This document shows positions 35,030 to 43,241 of a stretch of DNA of 64,000 bases, piece by piece. Made by a program: the position numbers and the translations under genes. The stretch lies in contig NZ_BMWE01000013.1 in the NCBI RefSeq assembly GCF_014651075.1, positions 1-64,000 on the forward strand, written 5' to 3'. Numbering within the stretch: position 1 is the stretch's first letter; each line of letters opens with the position of its first letter. A model generated the notes under the pieces. The model did no database searches. It was given only the letters and a program-made list of their open reading frames with translations, and was not told the DNA's origin. This DNA is from Streptomyces djakartensis (GTDB lineage Bacteria > Actinomycetota > Actinomycetes > Streptomycetales > Streptomycetaceae).

Positions 35030-36008
35030 CTGCCCCGTGTCTGCCTCGTTGTTATGGGCATGGGGCGGGGCGATCTGACGGATGCCGAGTGGGAACGGCT
35101 GCGACCGTTTTTGCCGGTGAGCAATGGACGTTGTGGCAGATGGCGGGATCACCGGCAGGTGGTCGACGGGATCCTGCACCGGGTGCGGACCGGTGTGCAG
35201 TGGCGGGATCTGCCAGAGCGGTTCGGGCCGTGGAAGACGGTCTATGAACGCCATCGGCTGTGGTCGGCCGACGGCACCTGGGAGCGTCTGCTGCAGCAGA
35301 TCCAGGCCGTCGCTGACACCGCGGGCGAGATCGACTGGGACATCGCGGTGGACTCCACCATCGTGCGGGCTCACCAGCATGCGGCCGGCGCCCGGACCGA
35401 CCCGCCGCCGGCCCCTGCCTCAAAGGGGGGCCGAACCAGCAGAACACCAGGGCGAAACGCCATGGCAGAGCCTGCTCGCCCGCCTGGTGGAGGTGGTGCA
35501 GGAGGTGGGGGCCTGGGCCGCTCGCGGGGTGGGTTCACCAGCAAGCTCCACCTGAGTGCTGACGGCCGCTGCCGCCCGCTGTCCCTCGTCATCACCGGCG
35601 GGCAGTGGGCGGACTGCACACAGTTCCAGGCGGTGCTGGCCAAGATTCGCGTCCCGCGGTCCGGTCCGGGCAGGCCGCGCACGAAACCCGACAGCCTCGC
35701 AGCCGATAAGGCCTACAGCAACGGGCCATGCCGCGAATACCTGCGGCGTCGGGGCATCCGGCACACCATTCCGGAGAAGACCGACAGTCAGGCCGCCCGC
35801 CTGCGCAAGGGCTCACGCGGCGGACGGCCACCCAGCTTCGACGACGAGCGGTACAAGAAACGCAACACCGTCGAACGAGCGATCAACAAGCTCAAACAGC
35901 CCCGGGCCGTGGCCACTCGCTACGACAAACGCGGCTACGTCTACCTCGGCACCGCCACCGCAGCAGCCCTGGTCATCTGGCTCCGCACATGATCGCCCGG
36001 ACAAGTCC
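35006..36008 (+). mobile_element. IS5-family (IS427-group-like) insertion sequence, complete
   Basis: About 1003 bp. GGACTTGTCCGG at 35006-35017 is inverted at 35997-36008, and the match extends to about 22 of 23 bases. TA flanks both sides (35004-35005, 36009-36010), the target duplication typical of the group, within a CTAG on each side. It carries one intact transposase gene. A 41-bp piece of a relative is at 28814-28854. Confidence 0.88.
35054..35992 (+). CDS. IS5-family transposase
   Basis: 312 aa in one frame. It has an N-terminal DUF4096-type domain (LTDAEWERLRPFLP...VVDGILHRVRTGVQWRDLPERFGPW) and an RNase-H-like DDE domain with D100 in AVDST, D218 in AADKAYS and E274 in NTVERAINKLK. 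A Pro/Gly-rich spacer (about 117-160) is typical of the Streptomyces members. All catalytic residues are in place, so the element may be active. Confidence 0.92.
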   Translation: MGMGRGDLTDAEWERLRPFLPVSNGRCGRWRDHRQVVDGILHRVRTGVQWRDLPERFGPWKTVYERHRLWSADGTWERLLQQIQAVADTAGEIDWDIAVDSTIVRAHQHAAGARTDPPPAPASKGGRTSRTPGRNAMAEPARPPGGGGAGGGGLGRSRGGFTSKLHLSADGRCRPLSLVITGGQWADCTQFQAVLAKIRVPRSGPGRPRTKPDSLAADKAYSNGPCREYLRRRGIRHTIPEKTDSQAARLRKGSRGGRPPSFDDERYKKRNTVERAINKLKQPRAVATRYDKRGYVYLGTATAAALVIWLRT

Positions 36009-36358
36009 TAGGCGCGGTCACCCTTCGGCTTGCCCCGCTGGTCGGGCGTGCCGTGCGGCGGCGGGCTGAACGGCTGCGGGGACGTCGCGGGCGACACCGG
36101 AGAGCCGCCGTGCCCCTCGCCCGTCTCGGGACGCAGTGCGCCGGGATCACCCGAGGAAGGCTCCGCCCCTGCGCGCAACTGCTCCAGCCGCGACCCCAGC
36201 AGCTCGGTGACCGGCAGCCGGTCGGCGTGTGACCGTTCGTACGCCAGCAACTCCTCGACCTCATCCGCCGACAGCGACCGCACACGGCTCTCCAGGCCGC
36301 CGATCGGCAGATGGTCGTAGTCCGGCAGCGGCAGGGTCTGGCGGGCGGGATCGGCCAT
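36008..36358 (-). CDS. DUF8129-like small acidic protein
   Basis: 116 aa. The first half, PDYDHLPIGGLESRVRSLSADEVEELLAYERSHADRLPVTELLGSRLEQL, is a helical conserved domain seen in Streptomyces proteins (lipid-droplet/stress-type annotation, function unknown); the rest is Pro/Ser/Gly-rich. ATG 36358 is used over an upstream codon. Its stop TAG lies in the target site of the IS5 element, so the original 3' end may be altered. Confidence 0.62.
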   Translation of the reverse strand: MADPARQTLPLPDYDHLPIGGLESRVRSLSADEVEELLAYERSHADRLPVTELLGSRLEQLRAGAEPSSGDPGALRPETGEGHGGSPVSPATSPQPFSPPPHGTPDQRGKPKGDRA

Positions 36359-36374
36359 GATTCTCACTTCCCTG

Positions 36375-36404
36375 TGTACGACGTGTTGTACGACGTGTAC
36401 GACG
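36375..36404. repeat. Triple TGTACGACG direct repeat
   Basis: TGTACGACG occurs at 36375-36383, 36387-36395 and 36396-36404, with spacings of 12 and 9 bases, 17 bp upstream of the DUF8129-like start. A degenerate GTGCGACG follows at 36411-36418. Possible regulatory repeats. Confidence 0.5.
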
Positions 36405-36453
36405 AATTACGTGCGACGTGGGGTACGGAGCGGGGTGCCGCGAGGAGCGGAGA

Positions 36454-36813
36454 TCAGCCGCCGCCCGGGCCGCCGCTGCCGAAGGAGCCACTGCTGCCCT
36501 CGTTCCAGCGGGGACGCTCCTGGTTCGCGCTCGTCCGGTCGGCCTGGTTGCCGTGCGTCTTCAGCTCGTGCGGCGTCAGACGCCCGCGGCCCTGCGGCAC
36601 CTCGTCGGGCTCCCTCTGCTCCCTGGTCTCCCGGACCGGGCCCCCTTCGGGCAGCCTGGGCTGCTCCTCGGGACGCGGCGGGCGCCTGCGCTTGAGCCGG
36701 ATCCCCAGGATGAAGGCACCCAGCAGCAGGGCCACGACCGCCAGACCCGTCACGACGAACCCGAAGCCGGGGGCGTCCCCGCCCGCGGCCATCTCCATCC
36801 ATGCGGTATTCAT
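36454..36813 (-). CDS. DUF6479-like single-pass membrane protein
   Basis: 119 aa. One membrane helix (FGFVVTGLAVVALLLGAFILGIRL, about 18-41) is followed by an Arg/Pro/Glu-rich cytoplasmic tail with LTPHELKTHGNQADRTSANQERPRW and a Gly/Ser end. This is the DUF6479 layout; function is unknown. It is in a minus-strand group with ChaB-like and DUF8129-like genes. Confidence 0.65.
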   Translation of the reverse strand: MNTAWMEMAAGGDAPGFGFVVTGLAVVALLLGAFILGIRLKRRRPPRPEEQPRLPEGGPVRETREQREPDEVPQGRGRLTPHELKTHGNQADRTSANQERPRWNEGSSGSFGSGGPGGG

Positions 36814-36849
36814 GGCCCGCGGGTACCCCGGGTCCGCGCCATGAACCGG

Positions 36850-37263
36850 CTACCTCGACCCCGAGGCCCGTGCCGACCGGGTCTTCGACCGGTTCTCCTT
36901 GCGGACGGCGTCCAGCAGCTCGGACTTCGACATCCGCGAGCGCCCCTCGACGCCCAGCCGCTTCGCGACGTCGTAGAGGTGGTGCTTCGAGGCCTGCTCG
37001 TCGACGCCCTCGCCGCTGCGGCCGCCCTGCTGCCGGGGCCGGGCCGACCGTGGGTCCGAGGGGGCCTTGCGGCCGCCCTCCTTGCGCTCCCAGTGGTCGC
37101 CGACCTTCTCGTGCGTGTGCTTCAGCGCGCCGAAGGCCGTGCGGTGCGCGCGCTCGCCCTCGCCGTACTGCTCCACGGCCGAGTCGTGCGCCTTGATCCA
37201 GGTGCGCTGCGCCTCCTCGGAGGACCGCTCCAGGGTCGACGGAAGCTCCTGTCGCCCGGGCAT
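36850..37263 (-). CDS. ChaB domain / Rho-N-like protein
   Basis: 137 aa. The N-terminal ChaB domain (LPSTLERSSEEAQRTWIKAHDSAVEQYGEGERAHRTAFGALKH) is followed by a linker and a C-terminal SAP/Rho-N-like helix pair (LYDVAKRLGVEGRSRMSKSELLDAVRK). In Streptomyces such proteins accompany stress and plasmid-stabilisation genes; a DNA- or RNA-binding role is inferred from the C-terminus. ATG 37263 has GAGG nearby. Confidence 0.78.
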   Translation of the reverse strand: MPGRQELPSTLERSSEEAQRTWIKAHDSAVEQYGEGERAHRTAFGALKHTHEKVGDHWERKEGGRKAPSDPRSARPRQQGGRSGEGVDEQASKHHLYDVAKRLGVEGRSRMSKSELLDAVRKENRSKTRSARASGSR

Positions 37264-37387
37264 GTGACTCACCTCCGTACGTGGTCGTTCCGGGATCGCC
37301 CGGGTGCCCGGCGTGCGGTCCGGAAAACCGGACGGAACCCTTGGGAGCACCGGGTTTGACCGGCATCGGCGGGGCTACCCGCGCGGT

Positions 37388-37762
37388 GTGACTTCGACGA
37401 CATCCCAGCAGGAGCTGTTCCGGTTCCTCGAGGACCGCTTCGCTTGCGCTCAGGCCTGCACCGAGTGCGCACGGGCGTGCGCGCTGCGCGCGAGCCTCGT
37501 GGATCCCGACGGCACCGAGAACCAGGAACTCGTACGACGCAAGGGCATCATGTGCGCGGAGGTGTGCGACGCGACCTGCCGTGTGCTGTCCGAGCAGAAC
37601 CAGGTGGACGAGGGCAGCATCCGTGTGCAGGTGGAGTGGTGCCGGACCGTGTGCCTGGAGGCGGCGCACGTCTTCGACCGGCAGCCGGGGGCGGAGGACT
37701 CGGCGGCGATGTGCCGTGCGTGCGCGCGGGCGTGCACGGACTTCCTCGCCACGCTGAACTGA
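37388..37762 (+). CDS. Cys-rich four-helix-bundle (DUF326/Csp-like) protein
   Basis: 124 aa with Cys arrayed along helices: CAQACTECARAC, MCAEVCDATC, WCRTVC and MCRACARAC. This spacing is that of copper-storage Csp and DUF326 proteins, whose Cys point into a four-helix bundle and bind Cu(I). A copper buffer is likely. GTG 37388 is divergent from ChaB. Confidence 0.83.
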   Translation: MTSTTSQQELFRFLEDRFACAQACTECARACALRASLVDPDGTENQELVRRKGIMCAEVCDATCRVLSEQNQVDEGSIRVQVEWCRTVCLEAAHVFDRQPGAEDSAAMCRACARACTDFLATLN

Positions 37763-37879
37763 ACACATGACACCGGGTGAGGGCGGGGTCCGGCCCGTTC
37801 GCGCCCCGCCATTCCCAATTTCTGCAACACGTTCTACGGTGTGCGCCGACAGGACCGGCCTTGGGAGCCTGGAGGCGCC

Positions 37880-39058
37880 GTGCACCTCGACTACACGCCC
37901 GAGCAGCAGCGGCTGCGCACCGAACTGCGTGCGTACTTCGCCGACCTGGTCCCGGACAACGCGTACGCCCGGCACAGCGACCCGTCGGAGCGGAAGCGGT
38001 TCTACCGCGACACCATCCGGCGGCTCGGCGCGGACGGCTGGCTCGGCGTGGGCTGGCCGAAGGAGTACGGCGGACGTGGCCTGACGGCCATGGAGCAGTT
38101 CATCTTCTTCGACGAGGCCGCGCAGGCCGGTGTCCCGCTGCCGCTCATGGCGCTGAACACCGTCGGCCCGACGATCATGCAGTACGGCACCGACGAGCAG
38201 AAGGCGTACTTCCTGCCGGGGATCCTCACCGGCGAGATCGACTTCGCCATCGGCTACAGCGAGCCCGGCGCGGGAACCGACCTCGCGTCCCTGCGGACCC
38301 GCGCGGTCAGGGACGGTGACCACTACGTCGTCAACGGCCAGAAGATCTGGACGACCAACGGTGACACGGCGGACTGGGTCTGGCTGGCGGTCCGGACGGA
38401 TCCCGACGCACCGCCGCACAAGGGCATCACCATGCTCCTGGTGCCGACATCCGACCCCGGCTACTCCTGCACCCTGATCAACACCCTCGCCTCGCACGAC
38501 ACCACGGCCAGCTACTACGAGAACGTCCGCGTCCCCGTCTCCCGTCGGGTCGGCGCCGAGAACCAGGGCTGGCGGCTGATCACCAACCAGCTCAACCACG
38601 AACGCGTGACCCTGGCCGCCCACGGCACCATGGCCATCCGCGCCCTGCACGACGTGCAGCGCTGGGCGACGCAGAGCAAGCTCGCCGACGGCCGCCGCGT
38701 CGCCGACCTGCCCTGGGTGCGCCGCCTCCTGGCCCGCACGCACGCCCGGCTGGACGCGCTCAAACTGCTCAACTGGCGGATGGTCGGAGCCGTCCAGGAC
38801 GGCACCCTCACCCCGCAGGACGCCTCCGCCGTCAAGGTGTACGGCTCCGAGGCCCGGCGCGACGCCTACGCCTGGCTGATGGAGATCGTCGCCGCCCCGG
38901 GCACTCTGAAGGAGGGCTCGGCGGGCGCGGTCCTGCACGGCGAACTGGAACGCGGCTACCGTTCGGCGGTCATCTTCACCTTCGGCGGCGGCAACAACGA
39001 GATCCAGCGGGAGATCATCTCCTGGATCGGGCTGGGGATGCCGCGGGTGCGGCGCTGA
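37880..39058 (+). CDS. Acyl-CoA dehydrogenase
   Basis: 392 aa, full length. N-terminal helical domain, the beta-domain motif IGYSEPGAGTDLASLRTRA near 135 and WTTNGDTADW, and the C-terminal FTFGGGNNEIQREIISWIGLG match the flavin-dependent family that makes trans-2-enoyl-CoA and reduces ETF. The exact acyl chain is unknown; the subgroup with long loops acts on branched or steroid-type side chains. GTG 37880 has GGAGG six bases upstream. Confidence 0.9.
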   Translation: MHLDYTPEQQRLRTELRAYFADLVPDNAYARHSDPSERKRFYRDTIRRLGADGWLGVGWPKEYGGRGLTAMEQFIFFDEAAQAGVPLPLMALNTVGPTIMQYGTDEQKAYFLPGILTGEIDFAIGYSEPGAGTDLASLRTRAVRDGDHYVVNGQKIWTTNGDTADWVWLAVRTDPDAPPHKGITMLLVPTSDPGYSCTLINTLASHDTTASYYENVRVPVSRRVGAENQGWRLITNQLNHERVTLAAHGTMAIRALHDVQRWATQSKLADGRRVADLPWVRRLLARTHARLDALKLLNWRMVGAVQDGTLTPQDASAVKVYGSEARRDAYAWLMEIVAAPGTLKEGSAGAVLHGELERGYRSAVIFTFGGGNNEIQREIISWIGLGMPRVRR

Positions 39059-39079
39059 CGGGCTGTGACGAGGCTTATC

Positions 39080-39108
39080 AGTTGGCACAAAAGCGGGATA
39101 GTTGGCAC
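39080..39108. repeat. AGTTGGCAC direct repeat
   Basis: Exact copies at 39080-39088 and 39100-39108, two helical turns apart, 22 bp after the acyl-CoA dehydrogenase stop. It may be an operator or an IS scar. The 140 bases that follow hold no gene. Confidence 0.35.
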
Positions 39109-39249
39109 TGAGCGGAGCGCTTGGCCTGGCGCGCGATGGGCTTGGTCTATTGCGTCCTGGGTCCGCTGACCTGCTAATTCCCCAGGGCCAGCGCAACTAT
39201 GCCGTACGGGGGCTGAGGCGGCGGCCGATACTGAGGTCGCCGGCGTCCG

Positions 39250-39704
39250 GGATGTTGAACGGCGCCAGCGCGATCCCGTGGGCCTCGCCGCCCATCTGTG
39301 TCAAGCGGCGGTGGCCGACGTCGTCGGCCCGGGCGAGATCGCGATCCTGCTGTCCTGCTCTTCATCGCCGTATGGCACTGTCGGCCGCTGTGGGCCGTAG
39401 TGTGCGGCACGCTGAACGGCGTCGCCCTGCTGTTCACGCCGGTCCGCTACTCGCACTCGCTCTCAAGGACGACGGCACCCTCGGCTCCATGGTCGGCGGC
39501 CTGGTCTTCATCGGTCTGGTGGCCGGCCTTGCGGCCTACCTGTGCTCCCTCGACTACCGCCGCACCGTCGCCGTCAACGGGAACCGCCGCGAGCAGCGCC
39601 TGGCGATCGCCGCCGACCTGCACGACTTCGTCGCCCACCACGTCACCGGCATCTTGGTCCCACGCACGCGACACCTTACCGATGACATCCTGACCGCGGC
39701 CTGA
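39250..39704 (+). pseudogene. Sensor histidine kinase remnant, multiply frameshifted
   Basis: Three frames in turn carry one protein: GPGEIAILL, then FIAVWHCRPLWAVVCGTLNGVALLFTPVRYSHS (membrane helices), then GGLVFIGLVAGLAAYL and the H-box RLAIAADLHDFVAHHVTGILV of HisKA_3 kinases. After the H-box the sequence becomes unrelated within ten codons and stops. The ATPase domain and response regulator are missing. It is a decayed NarL-type two-component kinase. Confidence 0.7.
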
Positions 39705-39710
39705 GTCTGG

Positions 39711-40583
39711 TCAGGCCGTGCGGGGGCGGGTCTCGGAGCGACCGTGGAGTGGTGGCTCCCCGGCGTTCGAGGGCTGTACCAGGTGCTGGAGGCCGGGGCC
39801 GTAACGCGTGCGCAGTTCGTCGGGGAAGTCGGCGTAGATCTGCTGGACGTAGAGGTCGTGGCGGATGTAGCCCTTGACGACGGCGGTGAACAGCGGGTCG
39901 TTGATGACGGCGGCGGCCCAGTCGTGGCCGTCCGGTGCGAGGGCCCAGAGGGTGTCGTGGTTGTCGGCGACGACGGCGAGGTGCCTGGCCTGGTGGTGGC
40001 GGTAGAGAACGCCTTCAGTGCTGGTGTGCTGCACGGTGCGGCCGTTGTGCACGGTCACCGGGCTCGGGCCGAAGCACAGGATGTCGAAGCGGACCCCGCG
40101 GTCCTGGGCGTCGCTGATGTCGGCCTCCAGCGGGGTGAGCTGGTCGGCATGGGCGGAGAGGTAGACATGCTGTGTGGCGCGGCGGAGGATGCCGGACGCC
40201 GTGGCCGCGACGGATTCCCAGTCGGACAGCGACGGCAGCACATGGGCGCGCTGGTTCGCCTGCCCCTGGCTGACCTCGGCGAGGCTCCTCCGGGACTCGG
40301 CGACACGCGCACGGAACCCGGCGTCGACCTGGGCGAGGAGCTGGTCCGAGGGCACGGCGAGAAAGCGCGCCGGATTGTCGCCCACGCGGACCACCGCGTC
40401 CTTCTCCTCCAGTCTGCGCAGGGTCTCGTAGACCTTGGGCTGCGGGATGCCGGTACGGTTGGCCAGGGCGTACCCGGTCATCGGCTCGGAGCCGAGCAGA
40501 CCGACGTAGGCCCTGGCCTCGTACTGCGAAAATCCCAGTTCGGTCAGCTGCTCGACGGCCTTGGCCGTGGCATCCCCGGACAC
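39711..40583 (-). CDS. TrmB-family transcriptional regulator
   Basis: 290 aa. The TrmB winged helix (LTELGFSQYEARAYVGLLGSEPMTGYALANRTGIPQPKVYETLRRLEEK, about 15-70) is followed by a helix and a PLD-like effector domain (LSAHADQLTPLEADISDAQDRGVRFDILCFG). Archaeal and bacterial members respond to sugars or other metabolites. GTG 40583 is chosen because the AGGAGG at 40595-40600 overlaps the earlier GTG. It probably controls the minus-strand catabolic genes behind it. A shared motif links its promoter with the thiolase/SDR promoter. Confidence 0.82.
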   Translation of the reverse strand: MSGDATAKAVEQLTELGFSQYEARAYVGLLGSEPMTGYALANRTGIPQPKVYETLRRLEEKDAVVRVGDNPARFLAVPSDQLLAQVDAGFRARVAESRRSLAEVSQGQANQRAHVLPSLSDWESVAATASGILRRATQHVYLSAHADQLTPLEADISDAQDRGVRFDILCFGPSPVTVHNGRTVQHTSTEGVLYRHHQARHLAVVADNHDTLWALAPDGHDWAAAVINDPLFTAVVKGYIRHDLYVQQIYADFPDELRTRYGPGLQHLVQPSNAGEPPLHGRSETRPRTA

Positions 40584-40604
40584 CTTTCCAGACACCTCCT
40601 GGAG

Positions 40605-40625
40605 TCACCACTGCGGTAGTGATGA
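40605..40625. promoter_or_regulatory. Candidate TrmB site in its own promoter
   Basis: TCACCACT-GC-GGTAGTGATGA is an imperfect dyad. On the minus strand it contains ACTACCGCAGT (40610-40620), which shares CTACCG(C/T)AGT with the thiolase/SDR intergenic dyad at 43176-43185. Confidence 0.45.
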
Positions 40626-40658
40626 CACTATCGCGCGTGCCGGCGGCCGGTCAGCTGA

Positions 40659-41501
40659 TCAGAGTCCCAGGATCCGCTCGGCGTTGCCGTGGAAGACGTC
40701 GGCGAGGACGTCGTCCGCGTAGCCGATCTCCTCCCACTCCCGGAAGATCCGCTCGTAGGGGAGGCTGGGGTGGTCACTACCGAACATGATCTTGTGGCGG
40801 AGCCGGCCGCGGACATCCTTCTTGAGCTGCTCCGGGAAGTACTTGGGTGCCCAGCCGGACAGTTCCCAGAAGACGTTGCCCTTGTGCAGGGCGACGGCTG
40901 TCATCTCGTCGATCCAGGGCCAGCCGGGGTGGGAGGCGATGATGGTCATGTCGGGGAAGTCGGCGGCGAGGTGGTCCACCGCGAGGGGGTGGGCGTGCTC
41001 GATGCGGGAGCCGAGACCGCCCGGCATGCCGGCGCCCATGCCGGTGGTGCCGACGTCGATCATCACCGGCACGCCCAGGCCGGAGATGGTCTCGAACAGT
41101 GGGTACAGTTCGCGGTCGTCGACCCGGTAGCGGCCCATGATCGGGTGGAAGTGGAAGCCGAGGACGCCGAGTTCGGTCACCGCGCGCTTCGCCTCGGCGA
41201 TCGCCGCGTCTCCCTTGAACGGGTCGACCGCGCCCCAGGTGTGGATGACGCGCTCCGGGTACTTCGCGCGCAGCTCGGTGACGTAGTCGTTGGTGCAGGG
41301 CGGCGCCCCGATGACGGACTCGATGTCGAAGGCGACCAGCACCACCTCGACGCCGGCCTCGGTGAACTTGTCGATGACCTTTTCCTCGGACTCGGCCGAC
41401 CAGGCGCGGCCCCAGTACTTTCCGAGTGCTTCGACGAAGACGCCCTGCGAGTCGATCCAGGGCTGGGTGCCGGGATAGGCGTGGAGATCGATACGGCGCA
41501 C
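40659..41501 (-). CDS. Amidohydrolase-2 family hydrolase
   Basis: 280 aa TIM-barrel protein. Motifs are IDLHAYPG at the N-terminus (in place of HxH), GFHFHPIMG, IIASHPGWPWIDEM and MFGSDHPSLPYERI. Members with this signature hydrolyse C-C bonds of beta-keto or aryl substrates, as in the coumarate/ferulate CouO/FerD type, or decarboxylate. With hydratase, SDR and thiolase it suggests side-chain shortening of phenylpropanoid-CoA, which is an inference. GTG 41501 follows GGAGG. Confidence 0.75.
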   Translation of the reverse strand: MRRIDLHAYPGTQPWIDSQGVFVEALGKYWGRAWSAESEEKVIDKFTEAGVEVVLVAFDIESVIGAPPCTNDYVTELRAKYPERVIHTWGAVDPFKGDAAIAEAKRAVTELGVLGFHFHPIMGRYRVDDRELYPLFETISGLGVPVMIDVGTTGMGAGMPGGLGSRIEHAHPLAVDHLAADFPDMTIIASHPGWPWIDEMTAVALHKGNVFWELSGWAPKYFPEQLKKDVRGRLRHKIMFGSDHPSLPYERIFREWEEIGYADDVLADVFHGNAERILGL

Positions 41502-41511
41502 AATGCCTCCT

Positions 41512-42312
41512 TCAGGGGCGGGGGTCCGTGCGGCGACGCGCACGGGCCCGTTCCAACGCTTCGGTGAATGCGGGCTGGTGCAGGGAGTGCACCTGGCGGT
41601 CGAACTCGGTGTCGACCATCCGTGGGAAGTCCGGTTCCGCGCCGCTTTCGCGCAGGGTCTGCTTGATCGTCCGCAGCAGGGTCGGATCGGTGCCGGCCGC
41701 CCGCCCGCCGAGCGTGACCGCCGCGTCGAGGAGTTCGGGTCCCGGCAGGCAGCGCAGGGCCAGTCCGGTGTCGGCTGCCGCCTGCCCGGTCAGGGGCTGG
41801 GCGAACAGGAGCATGGCGGTGGCGACCTGGTGGCCGACGGCACGGGTGAGCATCCAGGTGTGGCCGCCGCCCGGGTGCAGGCCGAGCCGGGCGAACCTGC
41901 AGTCGAACAGGGCTTCTTCGGAGGCCAGTCGTACGTCGCAGGCCAGGGCGAGGTTGAGACCGGCTCCCACGGCGGGGCCGTTGACGGCGGCGATGGTCGG
42001 CAGTCGGCAGGAGGCCACGCGCAGGAAACCCGCGTACACCTCGCGCAGCCGGTGCTCCTCGCCCTTGGCGGCGGCCAGCAGGTTGTCCAGTTCCGCTCCG
42101 GCGCAGAACGCGGGGCCGGCGCCGGTCAGCACGATCGCGCTGACGGTGTCGTCCTGCTCGCACGCGTCGACGGCGTCGACCAGGTCCTGCACCATGCGCG
42201 ATGACAGGACGTTCCTGCGGTCCGGGTCGTCGAGGTGCAGGACGGCCACCGTGCCGCGATCCTCCCGGCGCACGAGGGGCCGGTCCGCCCGGGGTTCGGG
42301 TTCGTTGTTCAT
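41512..42312 (-). CDS. Enoyl-CoA hydratase/isomerase family protein
   Basis: 266 aa crotonase fold. The oxyanion-hole segments are AFCAGAELDNLL and AVNGPAVGAGLNLALACDVRLAS; the position of the usual catalytic Glu in the second helix is FDCRFARLGLHPGGG. It would hydrate an enoyl-CoA or carry out retro-aldol cleavage as in hydroxycinnamoyl-CoA hydratase-lyases. It ends 10 bp before the amidohydrolase start, so the two are co-transcribed. Confidence 0.85.
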   Translation of the reverse strand: MNNEPEPRADRPLVRREDRGTVAVLHLDDPDRRNVLSSRMVQDLVDAVDACEQDDTVSAIVLTGAGPAFCAGAELDNLLAAAKGEEHRLREVYAGFLRVASCRLPTIAAVNGPAVGAGLNLALACDVRLASEEALFDCRFARLGLHPGGGHTWMLTRAVGHQVATAMLLFAQPLTGQAAADTGLALRCLPGPELLDAAVTLGGRAAGTDPTLLRTIKQTLRESGAEPDFPRMVDTEFDRQVHSLHQPAFTEALERARARRRTDPRP

Positions 42313-42370
42313 GGGGTGCCTTCCTGGCGGGCGGCGCGATCGAGGCCGATCGGGGCCGCCTTGAGCACGG

Positions 42371-43147
42371 TCAGGTCGTGGCCGTGTAGCCGCCGTCGAT
42401 GACGACCGTCTCGCCGTTGACGAACGGGTTGCTCGTCGCCAGGTTGAGGATCGTGGTGGCCACGTCGTCGGCGGTGACGCACTTCCTCAGCGGCGTGCGC
42501 TTGGCCCGGCGGGCCATGAGCCCCTCGTAGTTGTCGCCGAGGGCCTGCTCCATCCACTCGCCCTCCATCCAGCCCGGGGCGACGGCGTTGACCCGGATGT
42601 CCGGGCCCAGGGCTCCGGCCAGCGTCCGGGTCAGATTGACGATCGCCGCCTTGCTCGCCGCGTATGGGAACGGCTGCGGGCCGGGGCGTACGCCGACCAC
42701 GCTCGCCAGGTTCACCACGGCGGCCGGTGCGGACCTTCTCAGGAGCGGTACGCAGGCCCTGGTCACCTGGAAGGTGCCCCGGACGTTGACCGCGAAGATG
42801 CGGTCCCAGTCCTCCATGGACAGGCCGTCCAGGTCGGAGGGCGGGGTGTCGGTCGTCGTACCGGCGTTGTTCACCAGCACGTCCAGCCGGCCGAAGTGCA
42901 CCTCCACCGCATCGGCCATGTCCCGCACCGCCGTCTCGTCGGCCACGTCCGCCTTCACCAGGAGTGTCTTGGCGCCGGCCTGCTCGGCCTCGTCGGCGAC
43001 GGCCCGGGCCGCGTCCTGGCTGCGGCTGTAGTTCACCGCCACATCGAAGCCGGCCCGGGCGAAGGCCAGGACCGAGGAGCGGCCGATGCCGCGCCCGCCA
43101 CCGGTGACAAGGACGGTACGGCGTACCGGGGAATCCGCTGTTGTCAT
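42371..43147 (-). CDS. SDR-family oxidoreductase (3-oxoacyl/3-hydroxyacyl type)
   Basis: 258 aa classical SDR: TGGGRGIGRSS for the cofactor, NNAGTT, the catalytic PYAASK and a C-terminal VNGETVVIDGGYTATT. It probably oxidises a 3-hydroxyacyl-CoA or reduces the 3-oxo form in the same pathway as the hydratase and thiolase. It lies 58 bp upstream of the hydratase. The start is divergent from thiolase with a strong dyad between. Confidence 0.88.
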   Translation of the reverse strand: MTTADSPVRRTVLVTGGGRGIGRSSVLAFARAGFDVAVNYSRSQDAARAVADEAEQAGAKTLLVKADVADETAVRDMADAVEVHFGRLDVLVNNAGTTTDTPPSDLDGLSMEDWDRIFAVNVRGTFQVTRACVPLLRRSAPAAVVNLASVVGVRPGPQPFPYAASKAAIVNLTRTLAGALGPDIRVNAVAPGWMEGEWMEQALGDNYEGLMARRAKRTPLRKCVTADDVATTILNLATSNPFVNGETVVIDGGYTATT

Positions 43148-43172
43148 TCCAAACCTCCAGGTCGAGGACTAG

Positions 43173-43190
43173 TACCTACCGTAGTAGGTA
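43173..43190. promoter_or_regulatory. Operator dyad between divergent SDR and thiolase genes
   Basis: TACCTAC-CGTA-GTAGGTA: perfect 7-bp arms and four-base centre, extended by one further partial match. The TetR-type TACCTAC form is common, but the only nearby regulator is TrmB, whose own promoter shares CTACCG(C/T)AGT. Confidence 0.65.
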
Positions 43191-43241
43191 GTATTCTCCC
43201 GGGCAAGCAGCCAGGGAGGCTGACGTGCCAAGGAGGCCGAT

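Noticed and set aside
35054..35992. Possible programmed frameshift in the IS5 transposase
   Set aside because: The gene is open in one frame with all DDE residues in order, so no frameshift is needed.
36407..39196. 929-codon open frame on the minus strand
   Set aside because: It is antisense to the acyl-CoA dehydrogenase and Cys-rich genes and contains real genes (DUF6479, ChaB) in other frames. High-GC third positions keep such shadow frames open, and its sequence is Arg/Gly/Ala-biased with no domain.
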